DNA of 55,697 nucleotides, from contig DATMIW010000001.1 of NCBI GenBank assembly GCA_035554115.1, forward strand, positions 1-55,697. The letters run 5' to 3'. The position numbers and the translations under genes were made by a program. Shown here piece after piece: positions 30,553 to 39,495 of the stretch. This stretch comes from CAXTSE01 sp035554115 (GTDB lineage: Bacteria > Actinomycetota > Actinomycetes > Actinomycetales > Microbacteriaceae). Numbering within the stretch: position 1 is the first letter of the stretch; every line of letters begins with the position of its first letter. The notes below the pieces were generated by a model. The model saw nothing but the letters and a program-made list of their open reading frames with translations, was not told the origin of the DNA and made no database searches.

Positions 30553-33549
30553 ATGACGCAACAGGCCCACCCGTCAGGAATGATGCGCCAGAAGACCCGG
30601 CCTCCGGGCCTTCCGACGATGACGGTGCGACGTCCGCGGCTCGACGCCCTCTACGACGCGATTCTGGCGGACCGAGACACCATTGTGGTGTTCGCGGGAG
30701 CAGGCTCCGGCAAGACCGTGCAGACCCAGCTCTATGCCGAGGGTGCTGGGCTGCCGATGGCGTGGCTCACACTGGATCGCTACGACCGATCACCGTCACG
30801 CATGATCTCCTACCTGGCGCGCAGCATCGCTCCCTTCGCTCCGGGCGCCGAAGAGATCGCCGAGCGGGCGCTGGCGGACCTGCCTGCGGACGAGGTCGCC
30901 GTCATGCTTGCCGAAGCGATTGAGGGAACTCAGCCCTTTCTTCTGGTCCTCGACCAGCTCGAATGGATCGAGGACTCTCCCAGCTCATGCGACGCCCTCC
31001 AGGCGTTCCTAGAGTTCCGCCCTCAGGATGCTCGCGCGATCCTCATGGCTCGCACCGAAGTCCAGTTCTCTATTGGGCGCTGGGTGCTCCAGGGTCGCGC
31101 GGGACGCGTCGACGACGGCACGCTGGCCCTCACCTCCGACGAGGCGCGTGAGCTCAGTGGGGCGATGGGCGTGGGTGCCGAGGAATCGGATGCGTTGCTG
31201 CGCAGCTCGGGCGGCTGGCTTGCCGGCTTCGCTTTCGACTCCGTGCTGATCGACGGCGCCGCCGCTTCCAGCGATTTCTCGGCGTACCTCACCGTCGAAG
31301 TTCTCGATCGCATGAGTCCTGCCGAGCGGGCCTTCTTCCTTGATGTCTCAGTACTCGACGCTGTGGGATTGACGGCCGCAGAGGCCGTGCATGGCTCGGG
31401 AGCCCGAGCGGTGTGGGCATCCGTGCGAGCTATGCATCTGCCGATGACTGTGACTGCTGAGCAGGAGCTCGTGTTCCACCCGTGCTTCCGGGACTTCCTG
31501 ATTGACCGGCTCGAAACCGAGCATCCGGGTCGGCGCAGCGAGCTGCAAATTCGCCACGCCGAGCTGCTCACCCGCGACGGCGACGCCGAGCACGGAGTCG
31601 AGCTGCTTCTCGCTGAGGGGCTGATGGATGCGGCGGCCGATCTTGCAGGCGTTGCGTCAGCTTCCGTACTGGGGCGTGGTGACAGCGATGCGGTCCTGCG
31701 CTGGGTGCAGGCCCTCGGTCAAGATCGCGTGCGCCAGCGGCCCGCGCTCTCGGGCGCGATGCTGCGGGCGCTGGTCGGTGCCCGACGCACCGAAGCGGCC
31801 CGCGAACTCGCCCTGGAACTCGACAGCGCCGGCCTTCTGCGCGACGTCATCTCTGCAGACCAATCCGTTGTGTCCCATATCGTCTGGTCCCTGCTCTGGC
31901 ATCCGGCGGAGGCGCGAGACATTCTGCAGCGTTACGACTATCACGGCGCGGCGGCGGAGGCCCGATTCGCGATAGATGTTGTCTCTGGTGAGGACGCCGT
32001 CAGTCCTCCCGGAGCCGGCTCGTGGTCTGACAACGACAGGCTCGTCAGCTGGGCGCTCATGCTTCAAGGCAGGGTTGGCGCACTCGTGGACATGTTGCCG
32101 CTGCCTGACCACTGGCCTCCGAGTTCTCCGTTTACGACTCCCCACCCCATCATGGGCCTGCTGTGGCAGGGGGACATCGCGCGGGCCCATGAGCTCCTCG
32201 CCGAAGTTCCCGAAGAGACCAGGCAGCGCATCCATCCGGTGTTGTGGCTGTTTCTGGACACGTGGATGCACATCGTCGAGAAGCGCCCAGCAGATGCGCT
32301 CAGTGCAGCCGAGCGTGGAGTGGTGCTCTGCCGCCGAATGTCAGACGGCATGCGACCCGTGTTTCAGGTGCTGCAGGGTGCGGCGCTCTTGGCCCTCGGG
32401 CGGGTGGAGGATGCCGAGCGCGAGCTCGACCTTGCCCTCGCAACAACCCGACTGCTCGAACTGCGCGCGTACTCGGAATGGGCCGATACTTTCCGCGCCA
32501 TCGCGATTCTGCGACGCGGGAATGTCGAGTCCGCTCGAGCGACGCTGCGCGAGGTCGTCGCTGCGATGCAGAGATCGAATCGGCGCATGCTCTTGCCTCT
32601 CGCCGCCGCGGCACTGGCAGAGTGCGATCGTCTCGTGGGAGATGAGCCCGCCGCGCAGCTCGCCGCCACACTCGCCGGCAGCGCAGCGGACGAGACCCAG
32701 GGACGATGGCTTTTCGCCTTCCTTGGTGACATCTTGCCGTCGACGGCGACGCCGGCCGCCGTGACCCCGGCGATCACGACCGAGCCGCGCGAATGGGCCG
32801 AGACCCGTCTGGTCGCCAGTGATGTGGTCATCAGCGATGTGCGCATCCAGCCGTTCGGGGCGACTCCCGACATCATCGTCGACGGCGTGCCGATGGGGGT
32901 GCGTCGGCTCAAGGTTCTCGAACTCGCTGCGTTGCTCTGCCTGCACCCCTCAGGGGTGAGCCGCGAGTCGATGCAGCTGAGGCTCTTTCCTGAAAGCGAC
33001 CGTGGCAAGTCGGGCAACTACTTCCGCCAGATTGTCCACAACATGCGGTCGGCGACGACTCTTACGCTGAGTCGTGCGGCCAATGGGAATGTCGGGTGGG
33101 ACGAACGACTCCGGGTCGTCTCCGACGATGTCGAGTTTGAGCAGCGCGTGCACGAGTTGTCGGCCGAAGAGCCCGAAGACGGAATGCAGGCACGCGCGGA
33201 GCTCCTCGCCCTCGCCCCCGCGGCATACCTGGTGCGAAGCGATCTCGAGTGGGCTGACGAGCGGCGGTACACGATCGATTCGCTGCGTGAGGAGCTTGCG
33301 TCAGATCTAGCGATGCTTGCGCTGAAGGCGGGGGAATGGGATCTCGTGCGGTCATCGGCCGAGCTCGCCCTGGCGATCAACCCCTATTCCGAGGCCGTCC
33401 ATCGCGCCCTGATCGAAGCGGAACTCGCCGCCGGACGGGGAGCCGCCGCGAAAGCCGCGGCGCGCCGGCTGGCGCAGACTTTGGACGCCCTGGGCCAAGA
33501 CCCTGACGACCGCACGGCGCAGGTGATGCGCCGCGCGGTCGTGCGGTGA
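30553..33549 (+). CDS. STAND ATPase regulator with C-terminal SARP-like wHTH and BTAD domain
   Basis: A 998-residue transcriptional regulator. Walker A VFAGAGSGKT (about 47-56) and Walker B FLLVLDQLEW (about 129-138) define a MalT-like STAND ATPase. A long helical repeat region follows (about 350-740) that should bind the inducer. The C-terminus has an OmpR-type winged helix (VRRLKVLELAALLCLHPSGVS) and a bacterial transcriptional activator domain of helical repeats ending ALAINPYSEAVHRALIEAELAAGRG. The effector is thus SARP-like rather than the LuxR HTH of classical LAL/MalT proteins. ATG 30553 was chosen; the frame is open upstream to 30433 but without family character. Divergent from the acyl-CoA synthetase; probable activator of the cluster when an inducer binds. 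Confidence 0.87.
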   Translation: MTQQAHPSGMMRQKTRPPGLPTMTVRRPRLDALYDAILADRDTIVVFAGAGSGKTVQTQLYAEGAGLPMAWLTLDRYDRSPSRMISYLARSIAPFAPGAEEIAERALADLPADEVAVMLAEAIEGTQPFLLVLDQLEWIEDSPSSCDALQAFLEFRPQDARAILMARTEVQFSIGRWVLQGRAGRVDDGTLALTSDEARELSGAMGVGAEESDALLRSSGGWLAGFAFDSVLIDGAAASSDFSAYLTVEVLDRMSPAERAFFLDVSVLDAVGLTAAEAVHGSGARAVWASVRAMHLPMTVTAEQELVFHPCFRDFLIDRLETEHPGRRSELQIRHAELLTRDGDAEHGVELLLAEGLMDAAADLAGVASASVLGRGDSDAVLRWVQALGQDRVRQRPALSGAMLRALVGARRTEAARELALELDSAGLLRDVISADQSVVSHIVWSLLWHPAEARDILQRYDYHGAAAEARFAIDVVSGEDAVSPPGAGSWSDNDRLVSWALMLQGRVGALVDMLPLPDHWPPSSPFTTPHPIMGLLWQGDIARAHELLAEVPEETRQRIHPVLWLFLDTWMHIVEKRPADALSAAERGVVLCRRMSDGMRPVFQVLQGAALLALGRVEDAERELDLALATTRLLELRAYSEWADTFRAIAILRRGNVESARATLREVVAAMQRSNRRMLLPLAAAALAECDRLVGDEPAAQLAATLAGSAADETQGRWLFAFLGDILPSTATPAAVTPAITTEPREWAETRLVASDVVISDVRIQPFGATPDIIVDGVPMGVRRLKVLELAALLCLHPSGVSRESMQLRLFPESDRGKSGNYFRQIVHNMRSATTLTLSRAANGNVGWDERLRVVSDDVEFEQRVHELSAEEPEDGMQARAELLALAPAAYLVRSDLEWADERRYTIDSLREELASDLAMLALKAGEWDLVRSSAELALAINPYSEAVHRALIEAELAAGRGAAAKAAARRLAQTLDALGQDPDDRTAQVMRRAVVR

Positions 33550-33557
33550 CACGAGAG

Positions 33558-34826
33558 TCAGTCGTCGTTCTCGTAGGCCGCCGTGAGCTTGTCGAGTTCG
33601 GGCTTGATCTCCGTCATGAAGAGTTCCAGTTGCTCGGCGACAAGGTCGCCTGGCATGTGCGGGAAGTGGTAAATCAGCACGCAATATTCCGCAGGTAGCT
33701 GCTTCCATTGGGCGATGAATTCCGCCTTGACCTCCTCAAGCGTGCCGACGTTGAAGAGCCCGCCGTTGACCATCGCAGTCACCGGGTCGTCTTTGTCGAG
33801 CGGCATTTTGGGAGTGAGTGGCCAGTAGAGGTTGCGGTAGATCTCCTCGTCATACTTCATGACTTGCTCGCGGGCCTTTTCGTTGGTCTCCGCGATCTGG
33901 ATCCAGCGAACGAGTGCCTGCTTTTCGCCGTATGCGACGTCGAGACCGACCTTTTTCGCTTCATCTACATAGGCCTCGGCGAATGACGCGGCCTGGGTGA
34001 TCTTCGAGAAATGCGTCGGGCGGAACCCCCGAGTCGCCGCGTACTCAACTGTCGCCTTGCTCGTGTTGCTCGCGATAAACACCGGCGGATGCGGCTTCTG
34101 TACTGTGCTCGGCACCACGCTAATGGCCTGTTGGAGGCCGTCGTCGCCGATCTCGCCGGGCGCACCCAGGCGAGACGTGACATCCTTCATCGGCGTCGCG
34201 ATGCCGGTGATCGGGTAGGGGACCTTCCAGTTGATGCCGTCGGCGGTGATTGTGTCTTTGGTCCAGGCGTCAACGACGATCTGCACGTTCTCTTCGAACA
34301 CGTCGCGATTGCGGCGGTCTTTGTCGAACTCAGCCTTGAGCTGCTCGTCACTGCGCGCATCGATCTGGGACTGCGAGAAGCCGTCGGGCGATTGTGTGGC
34401 GCCGGCTCCGTAATGCTGGCCCAGGATGTCCGTCCACCGCGCTTGGTAGCCACGAGAGAAGCCGACGACGCTGCGCCCCTGGCTGTACTGATCGATGAGG
34501 GCAGTCTCTTCCGCGATGCGGATCGGATTGTTCGCCGACATCGTGTAGCCAAGGGCGCCCACGCGCACGTTCTTGGTGATGCCGGCCAGAAGAGCAGCCA
34601 GCACGGTGGGTGCGGGCCCCACTTCATAGCCCTCGGAGTGGAAGTGATGCTCGACGCTGGTTATCGCGTACACGCCGAGTTCGTCGGCCTTCTTCGCGAG
34701 AGCGGGGAGGTCCCTCACGAACTCCTGGAAACGATCGGAGTTGCGGCCGATGGGACGAAGCGCCTCGCGTTCTGCCTCGCTTTCCGCTCTGAGCATGGGG
34801 TAGAGCTGGAGGATGACCTTGACCAT
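33558..34826 (-). CDS. Luciferase-like (LLM) flavin-dependent oxidoreductase A
   Basis: A 422-residue bacterial-luciferase-like TIM-barrel monooxygenase. N-terminal VKVILQLYPML, SVEHHFHSEGYEVGPAPTVLAALLAGITKNVRVGALGYTMSANNPIRIAEETALIDQYSQGRSVVGFSRGYQ is the diagnostic flavin/cofactor region. It uses reduced FMN (or F420) with O2. ATG 34826 with GAAAGG. Convergent with the STAND regulator (8 bases between stops) and divergent from the TetR gene, which may repress it. Substrate not evident. Confidence 0.9.
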   Translation of the reverse strand: MVKVILQLYPMLRAESEAEREALRPIGRNSDRFQEFVRDLPALAKKADELGVYAITSVEHHFHSEGYEVGPAPTVLAALLAGITKNVRVGALGYTMSANNPIRIAEETALIDQYSQGRSVVGFSRGYQARWTDILGQHYGAGATQSPDGFSQSQIDARSDEQLKAEFDKDRRNRDVFEENVQIVVDAWTKDTITADGINWKVPYPITGIATPMKDVTSRLGAPGEIGDDGLQQAISVVPSTVQKPHPPVFIASNTSKATVEYAATRGFRPTHFSKITQAASFAEAYVDEAKKVGLDVAYGEKQALVRWIQIAETNEKAREQVMKYDEEIYRNLYWPLTPKMPLDKDDPVTAMVNGGLFNVGTLEEVKAEFIAQWKQLPAEYCVLIYHFPHMPGDLVAEQLELFMTEIKPELDKLTAAYENDD

Positions 34827-34924
34827 CTTGGACCTTTCATCACGGAATGGTGCGTTCGCGCACCTGCTTTCTGGGACGATGGTTCGACTGTTACCGTTAC
34901 CGAGGCCGTTAGCGGGAGGACGAG
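34827..34924. promoter_or_regulatory. Divergent promoter region LLM oxidoreductase / TetR
   Basis: 98 bases between divergent starts. Contains repeated ACCGTTACCG...CCGTTAGCGG words (about 34895-34917) that could be an imperfect operator, but it does not follow the AAC-N-A[AG]C pattern of sites A-D. Confidence 0.4.
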
Positions 34925-35566
34925 ATGGCAGGACGCACTGAGGCGGGACTCCAGACCGGCGCAGCGATCAGGAGCAAGGCGGCGGAATTATTCGTCGCCC
35001 ATGGATATGAGGCGACGAGCCTGCGACAGATCTCTGACGCGGTCGGTATCAAGGTAGGAAGTCTCTACAACCACATCTCCAGCAAAGAGGCACTCCTTCA
35101 GCAGATACTCGGCGCGACGATGGATGATCTCCTGGCAAATCTCAGCGCCGCTCTCGACGGCGTCGATGATCCAGTTGAGCGGCTTATTCGAATGCTCGAC
35201 GTGCATATCCGCTTCCACGCGGAACGTGCTCAGTCCGTGTTTCTCGGCAACTCCGAACTGCGTTCGCTCCAGCCCGAAGATCGCGAGGAAGTCGTCGCAA
35301 AGCGCAGGGCATATCGAGAGCAGATCGAGCGTCTTATCACCGAGGCAGGCGAGGCCGGGCGGGCGGATGTCCTCGACGCCCACCTGCACGCATTCAGCAT
35401 CGTGGCGCAGGGCACGCACATTGCCTCCTGGTATCGGCCCAGAGGCCCGCTCACCCTCGACGAGATAGTTCGCCGTTACTCGATCATGGCGCTGCGTGAG
35501 ATCGGCATTGCTGACGCGGCAGAGCTGTTCGAGCCTGCAGCGAAGAGCTCCGCGAAGGCTAAGTAA
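34925..35566 (+). CDS. TetR/AcrR-family regulator A
   Basis: A 213-residue TetR protein. HTH: IRSKAAELFVAHGYEATSLRQISDAVGIKVGSLYNHISSKEALLQQIL, clear and complete, with a helical ligand-binding C-terminus (about 60-205). ATG 34925 with GGAGG eight bases upstream. It is divergent from the LLM oxidoreductase and immediately upstream of the ABC importer, whose promoter carries TetR-type site C. This makes it the best local candidate for the protein that binds sites A-D. Confidence 0.92.
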   Translation: MAGRTEAGLQTGAAIRSKAAELFVAHGYEATSLRQISDAVGIKVGSLYNHISSKEALLQQILGATMDDLLANLSAALDGVDDPVERLIRMLDVHIRFHAERAQSVFLGNSELRSLQPEDREEVVAKRRAYREQIERLITEAGEAGRADVLDAHLHAFSIVAQGTHIASWYRPRGPLTLDEIVRRYSIMALREIGIADAAELFEPAAKSSAKAK

Positions 35567-35572
35567 GGAATG

Positions 35573-35590
35573 CACTAGCGAACGTTCGTT
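35573..35590. promoter_or_regulatory. TetR-type operator, site C
   Basis: CACTAGCGAACGTTCGTT, core CGAACGTTCG is a perfect 10-bp palindrome. Seven bases after the TetR stop and about 75 bases before the ABC binding-protein gene. Confidence 0.7.
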
Positions 35591-35664
35591 CATTGGTTTA
35601 TCATCACGAGTGAGTCATTTCTCACGATCGCCTCAACGACGAGGCCGACACATAGGGGTAACCA

Positions 35665-36804
35665 ATGAAGGTTCGCCACAGCTCATTCCTGATCGGGGTC
35701 ACCGCCGCATTGTTAGCGCTTACGGCGTGCAGTGCACCAGCCCCGCAACCCAGCTCAAGCTCAGCAGGCGGCGATAACGCCGCCCTTGTCGCTGAAGCTC
35801 AGGCAAACGTCAAAGTTCTCTACGGGTCCACCTCGGTCGCCCCGAAAAAGAAGGTTGAGCGCGTGAAAGGCGCCTCGCTGTGGATCGTCTCGTGCGGTGA
35901 AGTCGCCGTCGGATGCGCGGTGCCGGCAGCCGGGGCAAAGGCGGCCGCACAGGAGCTCGGCTGGAAAGCCACGGTGTGCGACGGAAAGTTCGGCGCCGCG
36001 AACGGCTACAACGACTGCATCTCGCAGGGTGTCACAGCCGGAGCCTCCGCAATTGTGACAATCGGCGTTGACTGCGAGGTCGCAACCGCGTCGCTGAGCG
36101 CGGCCGAGAAAGCGGGGATCCCCACGGCCACCACCGGTGGGGCCAACTGTGACAGCGGCGGCGTCGCCTATGACTCCCTAGCCATTGATCCCACGTCGTT
36201 CTACACAAAGGTTGCGCGCGCGGCAGCTGACACCGTCATCGCCGAGACCAAGGGCGATGCGCACGTGATCACCGTCAGTGTGACGGGCATCCACATCTAC
36301 GACCTCATGATCAAGGTCTTCAAAGAACGGATGAGCGAGTGCAAGGGATGCACTGTCACAGAGGTCGGCGGCGGACTCGGCGATCTGGGTAACGGCAACC
36401 TGAAGACCGCTGTATCGACGGCAATCACCGCCAACCCCGACGCCAACGCCATGTTTGTCACGGTCGACGGCAATGTGGGCCTCCTTGAAATCCCGCAGGC
36501 TCTTCAGGCCGCGGATCGTAACGACTCGGTATATGTCGTCGCGGGCCAAGGAACCCGACTTGACCTCATCCGCGCAGGTCGCGGACTCGACGCCGTGATT
36601 GGCTGGGATGCAACGTGGCAGGGCTGGGCACTGACCGACACCGCACTTCGCCTGCTCGCGGGTGAAGAAATTTCGGTCAACGACACCTCGAGTGGAATTG
36701 CTCTCGTCGACAAGACCCACAACCTGCCAAAAGATGCGAAGTCCACCTTGTTCGCGGATCCGGTCAACTACGTCGCCGCGTTCACGAAGATCTGGGCCAA
36801 GTAG
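35665..36804 (+). CDS. ABC transporter substrate-binding lipoprotein
   Basis: A 379-residue extracytoplasmic binding protein. The N-terminus MKVRHSSFLIGVTAALLALTAC ends in an LTAC lipobox, so the mature protein is lipid-anchored at Cys22. The mature part begins with a Ser/Pro linker and then a periplasmic-binding-protein type I fold (AAAQELGWKATVCDGKF.., ASAIVTIGVDCE.., YVVAGQGTRLD..). This is the ribose-type class, which in Actinobacteria also carries non-sugar ligands. It has an unusual number of cysteines in the mature chain, placed as possible disulfides. ATG 35665 with AGGGG. First gene of an ABC operon controlled by site C. Given the neighbours, an aromatic or amine ligand is plausible. 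Confidence 0.92.
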   Translation: MKVRHSSFLIGVTAALLALTACSAPAPQPSSSSAGGDNAALVAEAQANVKVLYGSTSVAPKKKVERVKGASLWIVSCGEVAVGCAVPAAGAKAAAQELGWKATVCDGKFGAANGYNDCISQGVTAGASAIVTIGVDCEVATASLSAAEKAGIPTATTGGANCDSGGVAYDSLAIDPTSFYTKVARAAADTVIAETKGDAHVITVSVTGIHIYDLMIKVFKERMSECKGCTVTEVGGGLGDLGNGNLKTAVSTAITANPDANAMFVTVDGNVGLLEIPQALQAADRNDSVYVVAGQGTRLDLIRAGRGLDAVIGWDATWQGWALTDTALRLLAGEEISVNDTSSGIALVDKTHNLPKDAKSTLFADPVNYVAAFTKIWAK

Positions 36805-36809
36805 AAACC

Positions 36810-38381
36810 GTGCCCGTCCCCGACGATGCCTTTGGTCTCGAGGTCCACTCGATCTCGAAGACCTACGGCGCCACTCGGGCACTCAGGGACGTGAGCTTCA
36901 ACGTGCATCGGGGCAGCCTGCATGCGCTAGTTGGAGAGAACGGCTCGGGAAAGTCCACGCTGGTCAAGATCTTGGCCGGAGTTGTCAAAAGCGACGAGGG
37001 GCCTGGCTCAATCGTCGTCGAGGGTGTTGACACTCCGGCCAACGGTCTCACACCGGATCTGGCCCGCTCACGGAACCTTCATTTCGTCCACCAGGATCCC
37101 GGCATGTTCAGTGATATGACAGTGGCCGACAACCTGTTCCTCTCGAGCGTCTTTCCGACAACCCGACTCGGTCACATCTCCCGGCGTCGGCAGAACCGCG
37201 CCGCGGCGGACGTTCTTGAGCGGTTCAACCTCACCACCATGCGTCCCACAGATTTGCTTGGCGGGCTCAGTTCGGGCCGGCGAACAATGCTGGCTATCGC
37301 ACGGGCGCTCAAGGACCAGGCCGACCTCGAGCACGGAGTCCTCGTTCTCGATGAACCCACTGCGGCCCTGCCCGAACGAGAGGCGAGGCTGCTCCTGAGC
37401 CACCTGCGGACATTTGCCGAACAGGGTCAAACGATTCTCTACGTGACGCACCGTCTCGACGAAGTGCTCAACGGCGCTGACTCTTTCACGGCATTCCGTG
37501 ATGGGAAGCACGTCACTACCGCGACGACGAGGGGACTGAGCAAAAGTGAACTCATCACTCACATCATCGGGCGCGCGCTCACGGACATCTCCCGAGATCG
37601 TGCGCCGATCGCGGGGGCAGCCCCTCGCGTACTCGAGGTTGAGGAGTTGCACACCGATCGTCACTATGGCATCTCCTTCTCGGTTCGGTCGGGGGAAGTC
37701 GTAGGAATCGCCGGCATCCTCGGCTCGGGACGGACCTCGCTGTTGCGCACACTCTTTGGCGGCGGGGGCGTGCTGTCGGGACGCGTTCGGGTCGGCGGCC
37801 GGCCGGCCGACATTGCCACGCCCGCAGCGGCGATGAGCTCTGGCTTTGGCTACGTACCCGAGGATCGCGGTGGCGACGCGGTGTTCCCCGATATGACGGT
37901 GCGATTCAACCTGACCGCCGCCACCCTGAAGGACTTCTTTCGGGGGCTGAGTCTTCGCCGCTCGGAAGAGGTGTCCGAATCGGTGAGGATCATCGACGCC
38001 TTCAGGATCAAGACGCAATCATCCGAGCAGGCGATCTCGTCGCTCTCGGGGGGCAATCAACAGAAGGTCATTATCGGGCGGTGGCTACGGAGCGCGCCAA
38101 AGGTGCTCATCTTGGACGAGCCGACCCAGGGCGTCGATGTTGGCGCGCGCGCCGACATCTATGAGCTCGTGGGCGGCGCAGCCACCAAGGGGATGGCAAT
38201 TCTCGTGGCGAGCTCCGATTTTGAGGAGCTTGAACTCCTGTGTGATCGCGTGCTCATCCTGCGTCAGGGCCAGCTGGTGAAGACGCTCGTCGGTGATCAG
38301 ATCAGCGTCCCACGCATGACCGAGCTCGCACACGCCTCGCGTCCGAGCAGCGTTGTCACACCCACGACCACGGAGGTTTAG
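36810..38381 (+). CDS. ABC transporter ATPase, two nucleotide-binding domains
   Basis: A 523-residue ribose-type (RbsA-like) ATPase with two halves. Domain 1: Walker A GENGSGKST and Walker B GVLVLDEPTAAL; its signature reads GGLSSGRRTML rather than LSGGQ. Domain 2: Walker A-like GILGSGRTS (degenerate, as usual in this family), signature SLSGGNQQKVIIGRWL, Walker B VLILDEPTQGVDVGA. It drives import through the permease encoded next. GTG 36810 follows the binding-protein stop by five bases. Confidence 0.93.
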   Translation: MPVPDDAFGLEVHSISKTYGATRALRDVSFNVHRGSLHALVGENGSGKSTLVKILAGVVKSDEGPGSIVVEGVDTPANGLTPDLARSRNLHFVHQDPGMFSDMTVADNLFLSSVFPTTRLGHISRRRQNRAAADVLERFNLTTMRPTDLLGGLSSGRRTMLAIARALKDQADLEHGVLVLDEPTAALPEREARLLLSHLRTFAEQGQTILYVTHRLDEVLNGADSFTAFRDGKHVTTATTRGLSKSELITHIIGRALTDISRDRAPIAGAAPRVLEVEELHTDRHYGISFSVRSGEVVGIAGILGSGRTSLLRTLFGGGGVLSGRVRVGGRPADIATPAAAMSSGFGYVPEDRGGDAVFPDMTVRFNLTAATLKDFFRGLSLRRSEEVSESVRIIDAFRIKTQSSEQAISSLSGGNQQKVIIGRWLRSAPKVLILDEPTQGVDVGARADIYELVGGAATKGMAILVASSDFEELELLCDRVLILRQGQLVKTLVGDQISVPRMTELAHASRPSSVVTPTTTEV

Positions 38382-38384
38382 CAC

Positions 38385-39419
38385 ATGGCCACGACCGAAC
38401 GGGTCCCCCCTGCTACGACGAGCGTCCAGCTCCCTGTTGAGAGCGGGAGGCGGTCGTCTGCCGTGATTGAGAAGTACGGCTTGCTTGGACTTCTTGTCGT
38501 TGTCTTCGGCTTCTTCGCTCTGAACCCGAACAGCTCAGCGATCTTCCTCAGCCCGGCCAACCTGACCGCGCTGGTCCGCAACCCGATGGTTCTGATCCTC
38601 GTCGCGGTAGCCGTCATGGTGCCCCTTATGGTCGGGTCATTCGATCTGTCGACGGGCGCGGTGACCGGAGCCGCGTCGATCGTCGCCGCGGGTGCCATGT
38701 CGAGTTTTCAGATTCCCGCTGTTCTGGCGATTTTCTTCGGCATCGCGACAGGTTTCCTCATCGGATTCGTGCAGGGAATGCTTGTCTCGAAGTTTCACTT
38801 GAGCGCGATCATCGTCTCGTTGGCTACTCTCACCCTGCTCTCCGGCGTCACGGCGTGGTCGACGGGGGGGATGGTTATCGCAACCGGGTTCCCGGCGTGG
38901 TTCCTCGACTTCGGGGCATCCACGCTATTCGGCATCCCGTTGCCCGCCTTCCTCGTCGCACCGATAATTCTCCTCCTCTGGTACGTGCAAGAGTTCACCC
39001 CAATCGGGCGCAAGGCCAACGCAATTCGCTCGAACGCGAAAGCCGCACAACTAGTCGGCATCCGCACCGACCTCGGGGTGTGGGCGGCATTTACTCTGGG
39101 CGGCACGATTGCCGGAATCGCGGGCGTGATGCTGGTGTCCGTCGCAGGTTCCACGAGTGCCACGAGCGGCCCGAGCTACCTCTTCCCTGCGATCGCGGCG
39201 GTCTTTCTGGGAGCTACCGTGATCAAGCCGGGGGTGCCCAATACTCTCGGGACGATCATCGGGGTCTTTTTCGTAGCGATCTCCGTCTCGGGCCTCACCT
39301 TGCTAGGCGCCAGTTCCTGGGTCTCGGACGTCTTCAACGGCGCTGTGCTCTTTGCCGCGGCGGGGCTTTCCACCTATTTCGCGCGTAAGCGTGGCGGCGG
39401 CGGTCCCGCACTGATCTGA
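38385..39419 (+). CDS. ABC transporter permease (ribose type)
   Basis: A 344-residue RbsC-type permease with about eight to ten membrane helices (for example YGLLGLLVVVFGFFAL, NPMVLILVAVAVMVPLMVG, GAASIVAAGAM). The characteristic loop is EFTPIGRKANAIRSNAKAAQLVGI, the EAA-like contact with the ATPase. ATG 38385 with GGAGG overlapping the ATPase stop region; three bases between genes. Last gene of the importer operon, followed by a strong terminator. Confidence 0.94.
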   Translation: MATTERVPPATTSVQLPVESGRRSSAVIEKYGLLGLLVVVFGFFALNPNSSAIFLSPANLTALVRNPMVLILVAVAVMVPLMVGSFDLSTGAVTGAASIVAAGAMSSFQIPAVLAIFFGIATGFLIGFVQGMLVSKFHLSAIIVSLATLTLLSGVTAWSTGGMVIATGFPAWFLDFGASTLFGIPLPAFLVAPIILLLWYVQEFTPIGRKANAIRSNAKAAQLVGIRTDLGVWAAFTLGGTIAGIAGVMLVSVAGSTSATSGPSYLFPAIAAVFLGATVIKPGVPNTLGTIIGVFFVAISVSGLTLLGASSWVSDVFNGAVLFAAAGLSTYFARKRGGGGPALI

Positions 39420-39438
39420 CGCGGGCCGCAAGACAGAC

Positions 39439-39470
39439 GAAGAGGCGCCTCCGGGGCGAGGCGCCTCTTC
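39439..39470. terminator. Bidirectional terminator hairpin
   Basis: A 13-bp perfect stem, GAAGAGGCGCCTC (39439-39451) with GAGGCGCCTCTTC (39458-39470) and a 6-base loop, followed by TTCG on the plus strand. Placed between the convergent ABC permease and O-demethylase genes, so it can stop both transcripts. Confidence 0.85.
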
Positions 39471-39495
39471 TTCGTGCCAGGTCCGACCGCGGGAC

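Noticed and set aside
34895..34917. A fifth TetR-style box upstream of TetR A
   Set aside because: GTTACCG words repeat there but the half-site pattern AAC-N-A[AG]C with matching right arm is not met.
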